NCBI GenBank assembly: GCA_024036415.1 | Contig: JAMWET010002920.1 | Span: 1,416,121 to 1,480,120, forward strand | DNA: 64,000 nt | From: Prochilodus magdalenae | Lineage: Eukaryota > Chordata > Actinopteri > Characiformes > Prochilodontidae | Direction: 5' to 3' | Shown: one piece after another, positions 49,886-63,435 of the stretch | How the letters are laid out: each line of letters opens with the position of its first letter | Numbering within the stretch: position 1 is the first letter of the stretch | The notes under the pieces: model-generated | Told to the model about the DNA's origin: nothing | Databases searched by the model: none | What the model saw: only the letters and a program-made list of their open reading frames with translations | Position numbers and translations under genes: made by a program

Positions 49886-51742
49886 TGAGTTCCAAACAGA
49901 TAGTATCATTTTCTGAGGTAGACGGAGATGCAGAAGAATGAAGAAACCTTCTGGAACCATTTTACTATAGCATAAAACATAGTGGTATGCTGGCTAGCTG
50001 CCCGCGAAGATATCACATGAACCCCAAGTAGGCCAATGTCGATTCGCTCAAGTTAGATTTCTCTGTTTTTCTGCGTTTGGCTATTCTTAGCTGCGGTAAT
50101 GTAAGACACATTTACAGAAGGAGGCCTGTAACAATGAAAGATAAACTGGGAAGATACAGAATGGAGTAGCAGGTTATAGAATAGTGATGGCCTCATCTCT
50201 TTCCGTTCACCCGAACCCTGTGGAGCAGGAGACAGCCGGCTGCCCCCTGGGCTTATCTTCCTTTCAGCCTTAAAAGCCTCAGAGGAATGCTGCTCAAACG
50301 CCCACCTACCAGAACAACCTGTCTACAGAAAGCATGCTACATCTGGTGGACAAAACCAGATAGCGGCGATATAAGATCAAAATCACTCCTGGCCCTTGTT
50401 GATGGTTTCATTTTGGTTTTACAAAAGCCGCACTGAGCCTGAAGCAAGACTGGGTTGCTTCCATTTTGAGCTGGGATTGGTTCCATTTCGGGTTTCAGAG
50501 GAGAACTGGTTTGAGAGATGCATTAGATTTTTGCAGTTGTCCGCCAAAAAGTATGGGTGAGTTTGAGGCCTGGGACTGGACATCCGTTTCGCTCCAGGAT
50601 TTGTTACACTGAAACGGAATTGACCTCAATCCTGACCTGGGCTATGAACAGCTTTGCGAAAATGCCCCAGGATGCTGAAAACACTTCAGCTCAGTGTGTT
50701 TCGGATGAGCGTCTGAGCCCTTTACCCTGACCGAGGACTTTAGGACTCCAAATGAGTTCTGGGAACAGTATCTGTCACTGTTTGCAAATATTGGATTTTC
50801 AGGTAATCTCCCCTTCCACTTCCTTAGGTTGCTCAATATTTCTTTACTGGTGCAAAAAGGCCTTTAACATTTTCTAGTGGTCTATAATTCATAAAAATTA
50901 AAAGGCCTCTCTACAAGAGCATAACTAATTTAGTGTGGCCTGAGGGGACTTTGTACGTCGAAGGTTATTTTTCTATATTAAGCATGGCTGTTAGATTACA
51001 TTTTTCTTTTTTATTGTCTCTATTATTCTTAAGCCAGACAAGTTGTGTCTACCGTTTAACCGTGTATCCTGGTCTGATGTATGTTCTCCGTCAAGAAACC
51101 GTCAGGAAGATGTACTGATAAAGGGATGGAGACTAAGATTACGAAAGGAGTGCATTCCACCCAAAGATGCAGAAGAGATGAGAGTGGCAGAGAGACCTGA
51201 AAAGAGAAGGAAAAGAAAGTAAACGAGAGGAGAAAAGGAATAAGAAAGGGAAAAACAGGCGAGATAGTGAAGAGTATTGTGACACAGGTCCAGATAAGTA
51301 AAGAAACTGGCAGAGAGAAGCATTTGCATGCAGCAGATTGAAGGAACAGATTGCGCTCTGAGATGTCCTGAGATTTGGACAGCCTCGGAATGGGATTTGT
51401 AGAGATTTGGTTGGAAATCTGTCCGTAATGAATGTTAAGTGAACAGTGCCTCCATTTTCTTGTGCACAAAGGCATTGTTGTCTCGGAGCATTAGTACTGT
51501 TTCTGTTCGCTGGTAGTTCTGGCACAGAGCGGGAAGAGAAAGACATGTTGCTTCGCTTGTTGCTGTATGCTGAAAACACCGTATAGAGTTAATATTGTAA
51601 ATGAAATGATTCATCTTTTTTTCATGAATTAAGATAATGTCACGATAAAAAGGCTGCAGAATCCCTTTAATAAAAACAGCTGCAAAAATAGCTCGGTTGT
51701 GAACAATGTAATAAATCCTCCTCTTTTGTTTCTTCCCCTTAG

Positions 51743-51853
51743 CCCAAGGAATGTCACGGTTTCATTGAGGAATCCATCGCTTTATCAGACGCATCCCTCC
51801 TCACCTTTTATGATGTGCCGGCCGTCCTGCAGTGTCGTTGGATGAGCATTGAG
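51743..51853 (+). other. Putative exon 2 (uORFs and start codon)
   Basis: The 3' splice site is strong: an almost unbroken pyrimidine run (cctcctcttttgtttcttcc) followed by ccttag. The 5' splice site is gag followed by gtagga. The exon is 111 bp and one frame (phase 0) stays open for all 37 codons, from P-K-E-C to M-S-I-E. Joined to the first exon, this frame has an upstream TAA with no ATG until 51842, so the first 33 codons would be untranslated. Two other ATG sets start short uORFs at 51751-51768 (five residues) and 51810-51845 (eleven residues). If exon 1 is not its true partner, the whole 37 codons could be an internal coding exon. I do not recognise the peptide. Confidence 0.5.
51842..51853 (+). 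CDS. Possible start of the gene's coding sequence (M-S-I-E, partial)
   Basis: ATG AGC ATT GAG, then the splice donor. It is chosen as the start because it is the only ATG in the open frame and an in-frame stop lies upstream in the putative first exon. Its context is weak (T at -3, A at +4). The next coding exon was not found in the remaining 12 kb, so the protein cannot be named. Several unrelated vertebrate proteins begin with M-S-I-E, and four residues do not discriminate between them. The alternative is that these codons are internal to a longer coding exon. Confidence 0.3.
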
Positions 51854-54746
51854 GTAGGAACCAATGGGAAGCAATTTGTTGAACTCTCAGACTCTGAAAT
51901 CACTCATTTTATTTCCTCTTGACCCCTTGAACTCTTGTTGATATTTGCTTGGAGGAATACAATTGCATTCCGTGAAGAAAGATGGCTTGATTTGGCAGAA
52001 AATTGAAGCCTTAGCCAACTGCATTATCTTAGACTGGCTGGTAACCTCGGGGCATTGTGTGGGGGAAAAAACGTTGATTTGAACAGCGTAATACAAATAC
52101 AAAATGTACTGTCCACAAAAATAAGTCGGCCTTTGAGAATAAATCAAATCCCACATTCAGCAGTTGTCTGAGGAAAGTGTGTGGAGAAAATCACTGCAGA
52201 GGGAAAGCGAGAGAGAGAGGTCAAAGAGAATGGGGAGACAAGGAAAGGTAGATGGACATTCAGGCTGAGAGAAATGGTGGGAAAGAATAAAACGGAATTG
52301 TGAAATATGGGCTGGGCAATGAAGGAGAACTAAAGAGGGAATAAAAGATAGAGGAAGTGAGTGTTCAGTATTTGACTGGAACACACTTACTAAGCCAGGG
52401 CCTCTGAGTATCAGCCTGCAGGTCTGCACCAATGAGACCTGTGTGCACCCAGCAGAACACATAGGTCTCATTAAGTGTTGACCTCAGCGGTTCAATTTGA
52501 CTGCAGTTGTTTATGCATTACCTATCGTTAAAATCTCAACTTCAATTAAATTACAAGGATCATTCAAATATGCCCAGTACCTGAGGGTTTGTTCACACAG
52601 CAGTGGAACATGGACAACAAACACTACAGATTCTTCCTGTTAAGGTTTTTATGTTCATTTATAGTCATTTAGGCAGAATCTAATTTTGTCCAGATGTTAG
52701 CACACATTGTATCAACTGTTGTTATAATGGAGTATAGCGTGCTAATATTTGACTCTTTCAGAGCAGCTCCTCACAGTGTGTTGGTGCATTTGTAATAGAG
52801 TACCGATGCCAGTATTCTTCCCACTGATACCGATACTGATACTAACGCTTTCCTAACTGGCTTCTTATATTATATTTTTAAATATTTAAAATGTGTATTT
52901 GGTGAAATTATTGTTCACTAATTTGACAAATTAGTTATGTGTTTGAAGATTTTCTTGTGCTAAACTGGCCAATATACAGATAAACCTGTGCTCTGTATGT
53001 GCGACTCACAGCTGCCTCTAACGCTTGGCAAAGGAGTGCTGAATGCTCTTTCACAACGGAATTTCTTAAGTCACTTGTCTGGTAAGGGTGTCCTGTTTAC
53101 TTGTGCTTATGTCTCTGAGTGTCGGACTCTGGCAGAGTTGGGTAAATATTACCGTCATTCACAGCTGGTTCAGCCGCTGAGGTAAGAGGCTCCTAGCGAG
53201 GTTAGCGTGTTTTACACTTTTTGCGTGTTGCTATACGTGGTGTATTTGTGGCATATCAGTAAAATTAATAACTTCAGAAGAATTCCAAATAGTACATCAG
53301 TGGTATATTATCCACTGTTACTGCCTTTCTACTGAATAATGGTGTTACAGATTTATCTAGGAGCATTTTTTTGCAGCTGCTTGTGCCAGACATTGCTTTG
53401 TGGCATAAGGTATCATTATCCCCACAGTGGGACGCTACAAAACTAAAACCCATACTGAAACCAAAGAAGAAAATGAAATATTGTGATACACATATTGTGT
53501 GTTATGAAAATTCAGAAGAGGTACTGCGGTGATGCTTTTTTGCCATGTTGCCCAGCCTTTCTCAACACATCCATAAATGTGGAAAGGCTGGTACACCTGG
53601 GGATGGACTGCAGGAGGGATGGTGGTGACGGGGTTTCTCGGTGATGTCTGGGAGCAGATGGCTGGCCAGATGCAGGGCTGAATTTGACCTTGGTGTCTAC
53701 AGAAGTCTAAACAGCATAGTCATCCTCCCACACTTCACACTCTTTCCTCCTCTCGTCTTCCTTCCCTGGTGCATTCTCTTTGTGTTTTGACAGCTTAAGG
53801 CTATTTTATTCAGATTAGCTGTATGGAGCTATTATAAGGGCTATCATTTTAGGTGCTATCATGGCTCTTCTACGCGGCTGCATTTTGATCAGTCTGACTA
53901 TATACACTACACAGAGTCACTGATCAGCATGAAGGTCTCGCTAGTGACTGTTCAGGCTCATAGAAAGAGGAAAAAAGGAAAGGAGGAAGTGGGAGAGCCA
54001 TGTGTCACGATCATAATTGGGGTGAACTGATCCCCTGGGTTGATAGAGAGAAGACTTGTTATGTCAGCTGAACTTGGATGTGCAAGTTCATCCCACTACC
54101 CTCTGCTCACGCTTCTTAAAAGTGCCACCCGGCCCAGCACCACTTTGTACCAGCAGCTGAAACACCAGCAGTCTTACACCAAGACTTCTCTCATCTTATA
54201 GGAGCTCAAAGTAAGAGAGATGATACTGAGAATGAGTCAAAGCTGTGTATACTTCAGTGCACGTTATGCTTATAAAATTGACTTGGGTCTTTTTCCTTTT
54301 TAAGATGGGGTGAATTGCTCATTTGTGCTCTTGAAGATGATTGCAAAAGGGCTTTAGTTGGAGGCTTTGGGTAGTATTCCAGAGACCAGAAATTAGATTC
54401 CAGCTACCAACCAGAGATAATGTCAGTCAAACGCGTATTTAAAAGCAACACCATTTTCTTCTGCAAACTAATCTAGATTATTCCATTTTATTAAAACCAG
54501 GCTGTGTGGACACTAGATGCTTTCTCATAATTAATACAAATATTTCAGGCAGTGCTGAGAAGATTGTACTGCCAAAAAAGTTCCTAATTAGGTTCATTGA
54601 TTGGTGGAAGATGGTGAAAGTGGTTCTTTTCATCATATATTTTATTAACACACCATTTTGGGTCAGTTCCTCAATGCTCTCACATGAAAACACTGACAAG
54701 TCCTGATGTAGCGTGTGACATTTCATAATATGACAATATTTCCACA
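51854..54746 (+). other. Putative second intron, first part; hAT-like end fragments
   Basis: No coding exon recognised. A patch at about 52795-52848 (gtaccgatgcc, then actgataccgatactgatac) and another at about 53478-53561 (tattgtgatacac, aaaattcagaagaggtac, ttgcccagcc) resemble the ends of fish hAT-like nonautonomous elements. They differ in type and do not obviously pair. The rest shows nothing I can name. Confidence 0.4.
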
Positions 54747-55612
54747 GTATGCTTTGTGGCCAAAAGTATGCAGACACCTCTTATAATTGATTTTAGGGTT
54801 TTCAGCAAACCTTTTTGCTAAAGAATGCATAAAATCAAGCACATAGCCATGTAGTCTTCCTAGATTGCCAGCATACTGGCAGTAGAGTGGGTCGTACTGA
54901 AGGACTCAGTGACTTTAAAGCAGCGACTAAAAACCTGCCACTAATTAGCTCATTTTTATTTATTTATTTATTTATTTTTGCACTGATAGATCATGCTCTG
55001 TCAGCTGTAAAGAGACATGACAGTTCAGCAGCAAATCAAGAAAACTGGCATATTTTGTATTGTATGAGTCACGACAAAGTTCCAAACTACCCCTGGAAAC
55101 AATATCTGCACAAAAACTGTGTATTAGGAGCTGGACGAAATGGACTTCCACGACGAGCAGTTGCACACAACCTTAAGATCTCTATGTGCAATGCTGAGCA
55201 TCTGCTGGAGTGGTGTAAAGCACACCGCAACTGGACTCTGGAGTAGTAGAAACCTTTCCCAGGAGTGATGAATCACGCTTCACTATCTGGCAGTATCTGG
55301 GTTTGGTGGATGCCAAGTTTGTGGGAGCAGGGATAATGATCTGGGCTGTATTTCAGGGTTCAAAGACATTTTAAACCATTATCCTCCCACCAGTTTGAGG
55401 AAGGCCCTTTCCTGTTCTAGTGTGACTGTGCCGTGGTAAATAGAGGCATGGTTTGACTAGTTGGTTTTGAGGAACTCCAGTGGCTCTTGTAACCGTGTAA
55501 ACAGTTTGGCTTTCGGGAAACTGTATTTTAATGCCCATGACTGTGGAATGAGATGCTCAGCAAACTAAGCTCACGTAAGTGTGATGGTCAGATGTCTTTG
55601 TAGCCATATAGC
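54747..55612 (+). mobile_element. Tc1-like DNA transposon, degraded
   Basis: The left end (about 54747-54778) reads tggccaaaagtatgcagaca, and the right end (about 55579-55612) reads gtgtgatggtcagatgtc followed by gtagccata. These are the two inverted ends of a fish Tc1 family of the type gtggccaaaagtatgtggac. At about 866 bp it is shorter than an intact Tc1 element (roughly 1.2-1.6 kb), because much of the transposase gene's second half is gone. The sequence before the right end (atgcccatgactgtggaat) also fits that family. The element is inactive. Confidence 0.85.
54887..55480 (+). pseudogene. Tc1-like transposase, broken
   Basis: The frame 54887-55246 ends with residues typical of the middle of Tc1 transposases: GRNGLPRR, AHNLKISM and EWCKAHRNWTLE. 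Two stop codons (tagtag) follow at once. Past the stops, other frames still read DESRFTIW-like and then FVGAGIMIWAVF, the conserved catalytic surroundings, and EGPFLF-like further on. A (TTTA)n expansion at about 54952-54976 lies within the reading frame and changes it to a Phe/Ile/Leu run. With frame breaks and a missing C-terminal part no enzyme can be made. Confidence 0.85.
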
Positions 55613-57092
55613 CTTATTGCGTATATCAGGTGATATGCAGGTACAAAGTTAATACCCAGGACTGGCCTAAACGGCATTAGGCAAGCTTTGAATGCTCATT
55701 GATATTTCCGAGCAAGTACTTGAATACTCGTTCAAAAAATTCGCCTTAAAAACACATATACTTGAACAGACGTCCGTCTGATGAATCAGATGCGCTTCCA
55801 TTTTAATCAGTGTTTCAGCCCACGCTGGCTGCACTAGATGAGCATCTCACTTCCGTCACAACACAAGCCTTCTATTTCACTTAAACACCAGAGGAGATCT
55901 GTCATACACTTCCACTTTCAGTGCTTTAAACTATATTTATTATAATAAGTCACTTTAATAGGAAGATCTTGTCGCTGTGGTAGTTGTAGCTAAGTTCTTG
56001 CACTGTGCTTATAATGTATAGAGGAGGGAAAGTCTGCTGTTTGTGCTGTCAAGTTTATTGAATTGGAAAAAAGAGGAAGAAAACAGAGCTGGTATTCTGT
56101 CTGAAGTGGTTGCGTGACAGCTGAGTCAGTGGGAATGTGGATTGGCCGCATGGTGGTACGCATGATAAGGATCACTGTACTTGCAGATTTGTGATGATTT
56201 GACTTGTTAAAGGTTTAACACTTATCACACGTTATACCGAGCATTTAAAGTGCTTGTCTGATCATTTAAAGAGCTCCCACATGTGTGATGTCTGAGGCTT
56301 TTCTGCTCCAGTAGCCACATGAAAAGTGGCACCGTTTGTTTTGCTCCATAGCGAGATGACGTCAGTGCCTGCCATGGATTTATGATGCGTTCAGTAAACC
56401 AGCTCTAATGTCCTTATTTTTGTATCTTCTGTATATTGTCAGTAACCGTTCTGTCTGAAGACTGGTGAGATTTATTTTAGGTCATGCCTTTTGTGGCTTA
56501 AAAAGATTTCTAAGTAATAAATAGAGAAACAAGTCATTTTCATCATATTTGTTACTAAATATGTCTGAAACTGAAATGCAATATTACTGTATAATACTAT
56601 TATCATCTATCCACAATATGCTGCCCAGCACTGTCCAGCTGGTGAGTTATGGCACACCTGACCCATTGCTGGAATCATCAGTTCTAAGCACTCGTTCGGT
56701 CTACCCACCATTCATCCTCTTTTCACTCGTTAATTCCGGCTTGACTTGTCTTTGTAAGGGGTGTGTTTTTGAGCCACTTTTTTATAAGAAAAGTTTATTT
56801 GACCGCCGGCCTTTTCAGTGGGCAGTTGACAGCAGGCCAGCTCCATCTTCCTTTTACTGGGTTATAAACCCTGCCTGTCACTTTATCACCACTGTTAATG
56901 TCAGCACAGTTATTGCTGTAGTCTCTCCTTCACTGCCATCCCATTCCAGTTTTCAGCTCTTTCCGGAGCTTGCACTGTAGACTGCACGGTAGTGCTTAGT
57001 CAGTTGGCACCTCGTCACCAGCCAGGGCAATTAGCAACTCAACTGATTGACTGTTAAAACATTCTTGTTAGTAGGAGCCTTACTCGCACCCA
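55613..57092. other. No gene recognised
   Basis: ORF 56549-56980 (143 codons) is open by chance as far as I can tell: no domain, no splice sites, no repeat-family match. Confidence 0.5.
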
Positions 57093-57093
57093 T

Positions 57094-57125
57094 ATGTGTG
57101 TGCATGTGTGCATGTGTGCATGTGT

Positions 57126-57166
<41 letters not shown>

Positions 57167-57210
57167 TGTGTGTGCGTGTGTGTGCGTGTGTGTGCGTGTG
57201 TGTGTGTGTG

Positions 57211-57247
<37 letters not shown>
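57094..57247. repeat. 150-bp (GT)n microsatellite with gcat and gcg interruptions
   Basis: Starts with four gtgtgcat-type units, then long GT runs broken by single C changes that recur at 8-bp spacing (gtgtgtgc). Alternating purine-pyrimidine sequence of this length can form Z-DNA. The Cys-Val and Thr-His repeat ORFs are artefacts. Confidence 0.97.
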
Positions 57248-57248
<1 letters not shown>

Positions 57249-57321
57249 ATTTGCTCACTGCAGTACACACTAATATGTTAGAGATGTTACACATATTTAA
57301 TACACTTCCTGTCAGTGTTTT

Positions 57322-57352
57322 AGGCCAGTGGTTCTCAAACCTCGGGCTGTGG
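57322..57352 (+). mobile_element. hAT-like terminal word
   Basis: The word ccagtggttctcaaacctcg matches the terminal repeat of Charlie/Tip100-type hAT elements (cagtggttctcaaac). The opposite end was not found, so this is at best a fragment. Confidence 0.4.
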
Positions 57353-58817
57353 GTGAGAAAGTGTGGTGTGTTCTTCTTTGCTCATTTTGTATTTAGCATA
57401 ACATGTAAGACTGACCAGGTTATTCATGAAGAAAAAGCATATCACTCATGTGTTATTGTTTTGTAACTGTGTTGTCTTGGGAGGAGGGAATAGGGATGGT
57501 TGGGAATCTAGTATGCTACTGTTTTACCTCATTTATTTATTACCTCATTTGATTGTATGCTTGTTTGTTTCGTCTTTCTTGTGTTCTCAGAGTTGAGGTT
57601 GCACAGTTGACTAGTTGACTTGTTTAAATTACAGCTCTAGTTTGGTTTAGTTTGAACAGGCCATGATTGCATGTTTGTTTTAGGAAATGTTGGTCCTGGT
57701 TGTGTTGCGTTGCATGGACTCTTATTCCCACTGGAACAGCTAGGAACAGATGAATGTGTTGTGTTAGCTAGCTTCAAAAAGTAAGTCTCGGTGAGCTGAG
57801 CAACTAGACGGAGTAGCCATGAGCCATAGCAGAGCACTGTTTTGTCCCCCACTAATGCTGAATGATGGACTGACATTTTTGTTGCTGTTACTGTTTACTG
57901 TTTCTGTATAACTGTCATCACATACTTTGAATCCAATTGGACAATTAATGGTTAATTTTAAATTTCTCTATAATCAAATTAAGCATGATTTATCATATCA
58001 TATACCAAATAAACCAATTTTCCAAATTTCCTGTAAACCATCAGCTATCAGTACACAATATCAGCCGATACCTGGAGTTTACCTATTGGAATATAGTGAT
58101 CTGTACGAGCATGAAACTGAAACCCGAATCTGGCCCAAACCTGCTTGCTCTGACTAATGGAGATTTATATTGCAGACTCGTTTTCGGTGCGTTGCTTTAT
58201 TACTAAGTACTTGAGTTGACTGACAAAAAACGGTGTGAAGAGATGAACAGGTAATTTACACATGTTGTACCAGGTGGTAAACAGCGTGCGTCTCCTCTTA
58301 CATACAGCTAGCCTAATTGGCCCGAAACCTGATATATTTGTTGGACTCTATTCCAGGCTTGAGTTGAGCAATAGGTGTGTGAAAAGAAAAAGAGGCATTC
58401 CAAGAATTTCTGTGCTGTCGACAATAGTTGGGCAAAGACGGTCATTCACCACTGACTCAAAAACTACTTTTGTGCCTCTTTCATAAACATTAATGTTAAT
58501 TTTCAATGTGGAACATATATTCCAAAATATAGCCAAAACTCATATTTTATAAGAAGTTATATCGTCCCAAGTGATGGAGTTCTGTTGTGCAACAGAGGGG
58601 GCTCATGTAAATAGGGTAAATGCGAGGACCTTTCTGGTCTCCTGGGTTGCCAGAGTTGTCTTGGTGGGGCATTCATATTGTGAATGGGACAACAAAGGCA
58701 GGAGTTAAAATGAGAGGAGGTAGACAGGGTCATGGGCAGAACCAACCACCCCTCCTCCCTCTGTGTTCCTCGACAAATTGGTTTCCGAGGACCCAAGACC
58801 ATGGTGTGCTTAGTTGC

Positions 58818-58818
<1 letters not shown>
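57353..58818. other. No gene recognised
   Basis: Ordinary unique-looking DNA; the ORFs are short and overlap on both strands. Confidence 0.5.

Positions 58819-58860
<42 letters not shown>
58819..58860. repeat. (GT)20 microsatellite
   Basis: Pure dinucleotide run of about 41 bp. Confidence 0.97.
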
Positions 58861-59475
58861 CTCCATTTGCCCTTAGTTGTTTGTTAATCCCCTGGTCCTG
58901 GCTGAAGGAGAAATGCTTGTGCCTCCTGCGCTAACCAGCGCCTCCAGCCTCCCCAGCAACTCCTCGGGGTCCTTTTTAATCCTGTGTGTGGCCACAGCGG
59001 TGCCAGTGAGATTGCAGCCTTCTCAAAAGCTCTCCATCAGCGGACTTCAAAGTTAAAGGAAAGGGGCTCGAATACGGAGGAGACGTGGTGGACAGCATCC
59101 GGCTGCACTGCAGGCCAGACCAAATCTTTACCTGAGGGTCACCATTGTAATTCCACGTGACCTGAAGTCTTGGTGGAGGGGGCAGTGCTGGGGGACATTA
59201 ACAGATGGGGAGTGAAGGCTTAATGTCTGGTACCAGATTAAATCCACTGCTCCGCTTTTGCATTTTTGAAAGACCCCATACCTCCTTCCTTTAAGTGACA
59301 GGGCATTATTAAAGTATTTACTTTAAGAAATCATTACCAGCATTAGAATAGGAATGTCCAAGAGACATTTTCCAAATGGGGTACCGTTTTATGGTGCGGG
59401 ATTAAGGTTTACAGGCCTCATGTTGTTGCGTGTTGTGTCTCTAAATTGTAACTCAATAGCTTTGGGAATTCATAC
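58861..59475. other. GC-balanced noncoding DNA, possible regulatory element
   Basis: No gene. The part at 58900-59330 is GC-balanced and free of simple repeats, with taccagattaaatccactg near 59231, the texture of a candidate enhancer. This is unsupported without alignment. Confidence 0.25.
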
Positions 59476-59499
59476 ACACAGTAAAACGTTTTACTGTGT
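59476..59499. repeat. Perfect 24-bp palindrome
   Basis: The two arms acacagtaaaac and gttttactgtgt are exact reverse complements with no spacer, centred on 59487/59488. Possible explanations are two head-to-head transposon ends, a dimeric protein site or chance; no flanking element was recognised. Confidence 0.9.
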
Positions 59500-60109
59500 A
59501 TTTACTCTCATAAATTAAGGACTAGGCGGTTTTACAATGTTGTTGGGAATTTTACCCCAAAGTTTTTTTTGTTCCCGACTACGGCTCCCATTGCATGCTT
59601 GCTTAAGCTATTAGCATGCATGGAATTCTTTTGCCTGTCTAAATGCATTCAGTGATTGGACAAGAAACTTATCTTGACCCAGTGCTAGAGAGCCCTGTCA
59701 CATAGGTAAAGTTTCACATGCTAACCGTGGTGACGTGTTCTCTTTGCTTTAGCAAACCCAGCTTTAAGTAGCTGTGTGGGAGGAAAGCTTGTTCTCCCTG
59801 AGCCGGTGCGGTGGCGTGACTCCGAATCACTGCTGTGCATTGCACTGGATTTAGCGACCACCCATATGTTTCCAATCACCCATTCATTCTGTGGGCCCAA
59901 AACAAGCCAGGTTCGTCTTTTTCTATAACGTGCTGGCAAGCAAAAGGAGATGATTGTGGGCTAATACCAGCTCCTGCTATTTATGCGGATATCCTTGAGG
60001 ATGACATTTGTTTTGTTGCAAATTATGTGTTATTATAAACGAGAACAGGATAAAAGCCTTCTCTATTGGGCCCCAAAACATCTCTCTCCTTTGAAGCAGG
60101 CTGCGTTTC

Positions 60110-60110
<1 letters not shown>
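59500..60110. other. No gene recognised
   Basis: Contains a pair of tgcatgctt and agcatgcat words (about 59594-59622) but no recognisable gene or repeat family. Confidence 0.5.

Positions 60111-62514
<2,404 letters not shown>

Positions 62515-62555
<41 letters not shown>
62515..62555. repeat. (GT)18 microsatellite
   Basis: Pure dinucleotide run of about 38 bp. Confidence 0.97.
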
Positions 62556-62557
<2 letters not shown>

Positions 62558-63366
62558 GCACTCCACCAAGGACACGGAGAACACCTGGAGCTTTATGGCC
62601 TCAGTTGCCTCCATACTCACACACTTGAGCAGATTGATTTTTGTGTGATTGCTGCACAATATGTCTGCCGATGTAGCCGTGCACAATTGAAACTCCTCTG
62701 TGCAATCAGAGGGTCGCATACCACTCGCTCTTATGACCTCCGTCTTTGCGGTGATGAATGACCCCACAATGGAGCCAGACATGGCCAGGTACTGCCACTA
62801 AATCTCCAGCTACAGAGACCCAGCCATGACTTGATAACCCTGTAGCGTAGTGGGTAGGCGATGTGTTCTTTCTTCTCAATTCATCTTCATTGAGAATGCT
62901 CCTTCTGTTGTTCATCCCTCTTTGCTGACTGCATGGATGGCCATTGTTACTGTTCTCCTACAAGTTCCAGCAGGTATTGCATGTACTGGAGGTGCTGGGA
63001 GGTGAAGGGCCTCTGAGAATGCACCCTGTATGTTAGAGTGTAATTGCATGAGAGAGGCCTAATGGTATCAAAACAAAGGGCAGTGAAGAGACGGAAGCAT
63101 GAGGAGAGCAAAATACTAATTACCTTACATATCTGCACTACATACTTGCCTATCATCTATTTCTAGACCTCTGTCTCAGATCTGCTGTGTACTGTATGCC
63201 CACAGATATGGCCACACTTACTGAAATTTAGACCATACTTCTCTAGGGCTAAAAGTTTTAATTGTTCTCATATCAAAAATCACAAATTGTGTGGGAGGTG
63301 TTTTTTTTTTCATAGTAGGAGCTACAGTTTTCGGGGTTGTAGCCTAGATTTACCAAACAATGTTGT
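62556..63366. other. No gene recognised
   Basis: ORFs up to 90 codons run into the GT repeat or overlap on the other strand. No named repeat. Confidence 0.5.
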
Positions 63367-63435
63367 CTCATATGTGGATGATGTACCTATATTTAGAGCT
63401 TAATACATATATTAGGTACATCTTCCACATATGAG
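63367..63435. repeat. Imperfect inverted repeat, 28-bp arms, able to form a hairpin
   Basis: The left arm (ctcatatgtgga, one mismatch, gatgtacct, then atat) pairs with the right arm (atattaggtacatc, ttccacatatgag), leaving a loop of about 15 bases (tagagcttaatacat). Only one mismatch and one bulge are seen. It could be a small foldback or MITE-like element or an RNA hairpin. I do not recognise it as a known microRNA. Confidence 0.85.

Larger units (their letters stand above)
34964..51742 (+). other. Putative 16.8-kb first intron
   Basis: Bounded by gtaagt at the left and a pyrimidine-rich run ending ccccttag at the right. No coding exon was recognised inside. The first 500 bp remain CpG-rich and could contain alternative starts. 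Inside are a TTG array (about 35879-35916), an ATT array (about 36707-36733), a decayed hAT-like set, several microsatellites and GC-balanced repeat-free stretches. ORFs such as 37049-37486 (minus), 43217-43768 and 43434-43862 are long for noncoding DNA but overlap in different frames and resemble nothing. Confidence 0.45.

Noticed and set aside
51056..51579. Minus-strand ORFs of 139 and 146 codons
   Set aside because: They overlap each other in different frames across a purine-rich plus strand; the Phe/Leu/Ser-rich content is compositional.
51842..51853. Assigning the M-S-I-E start to a named protein such as PRKAR2B or MNT, both of which begin this way as I recall them
   Set aside because: Four residues are not diagnostic, and a splice site straight after the fourth codon is not known to me for either gene.
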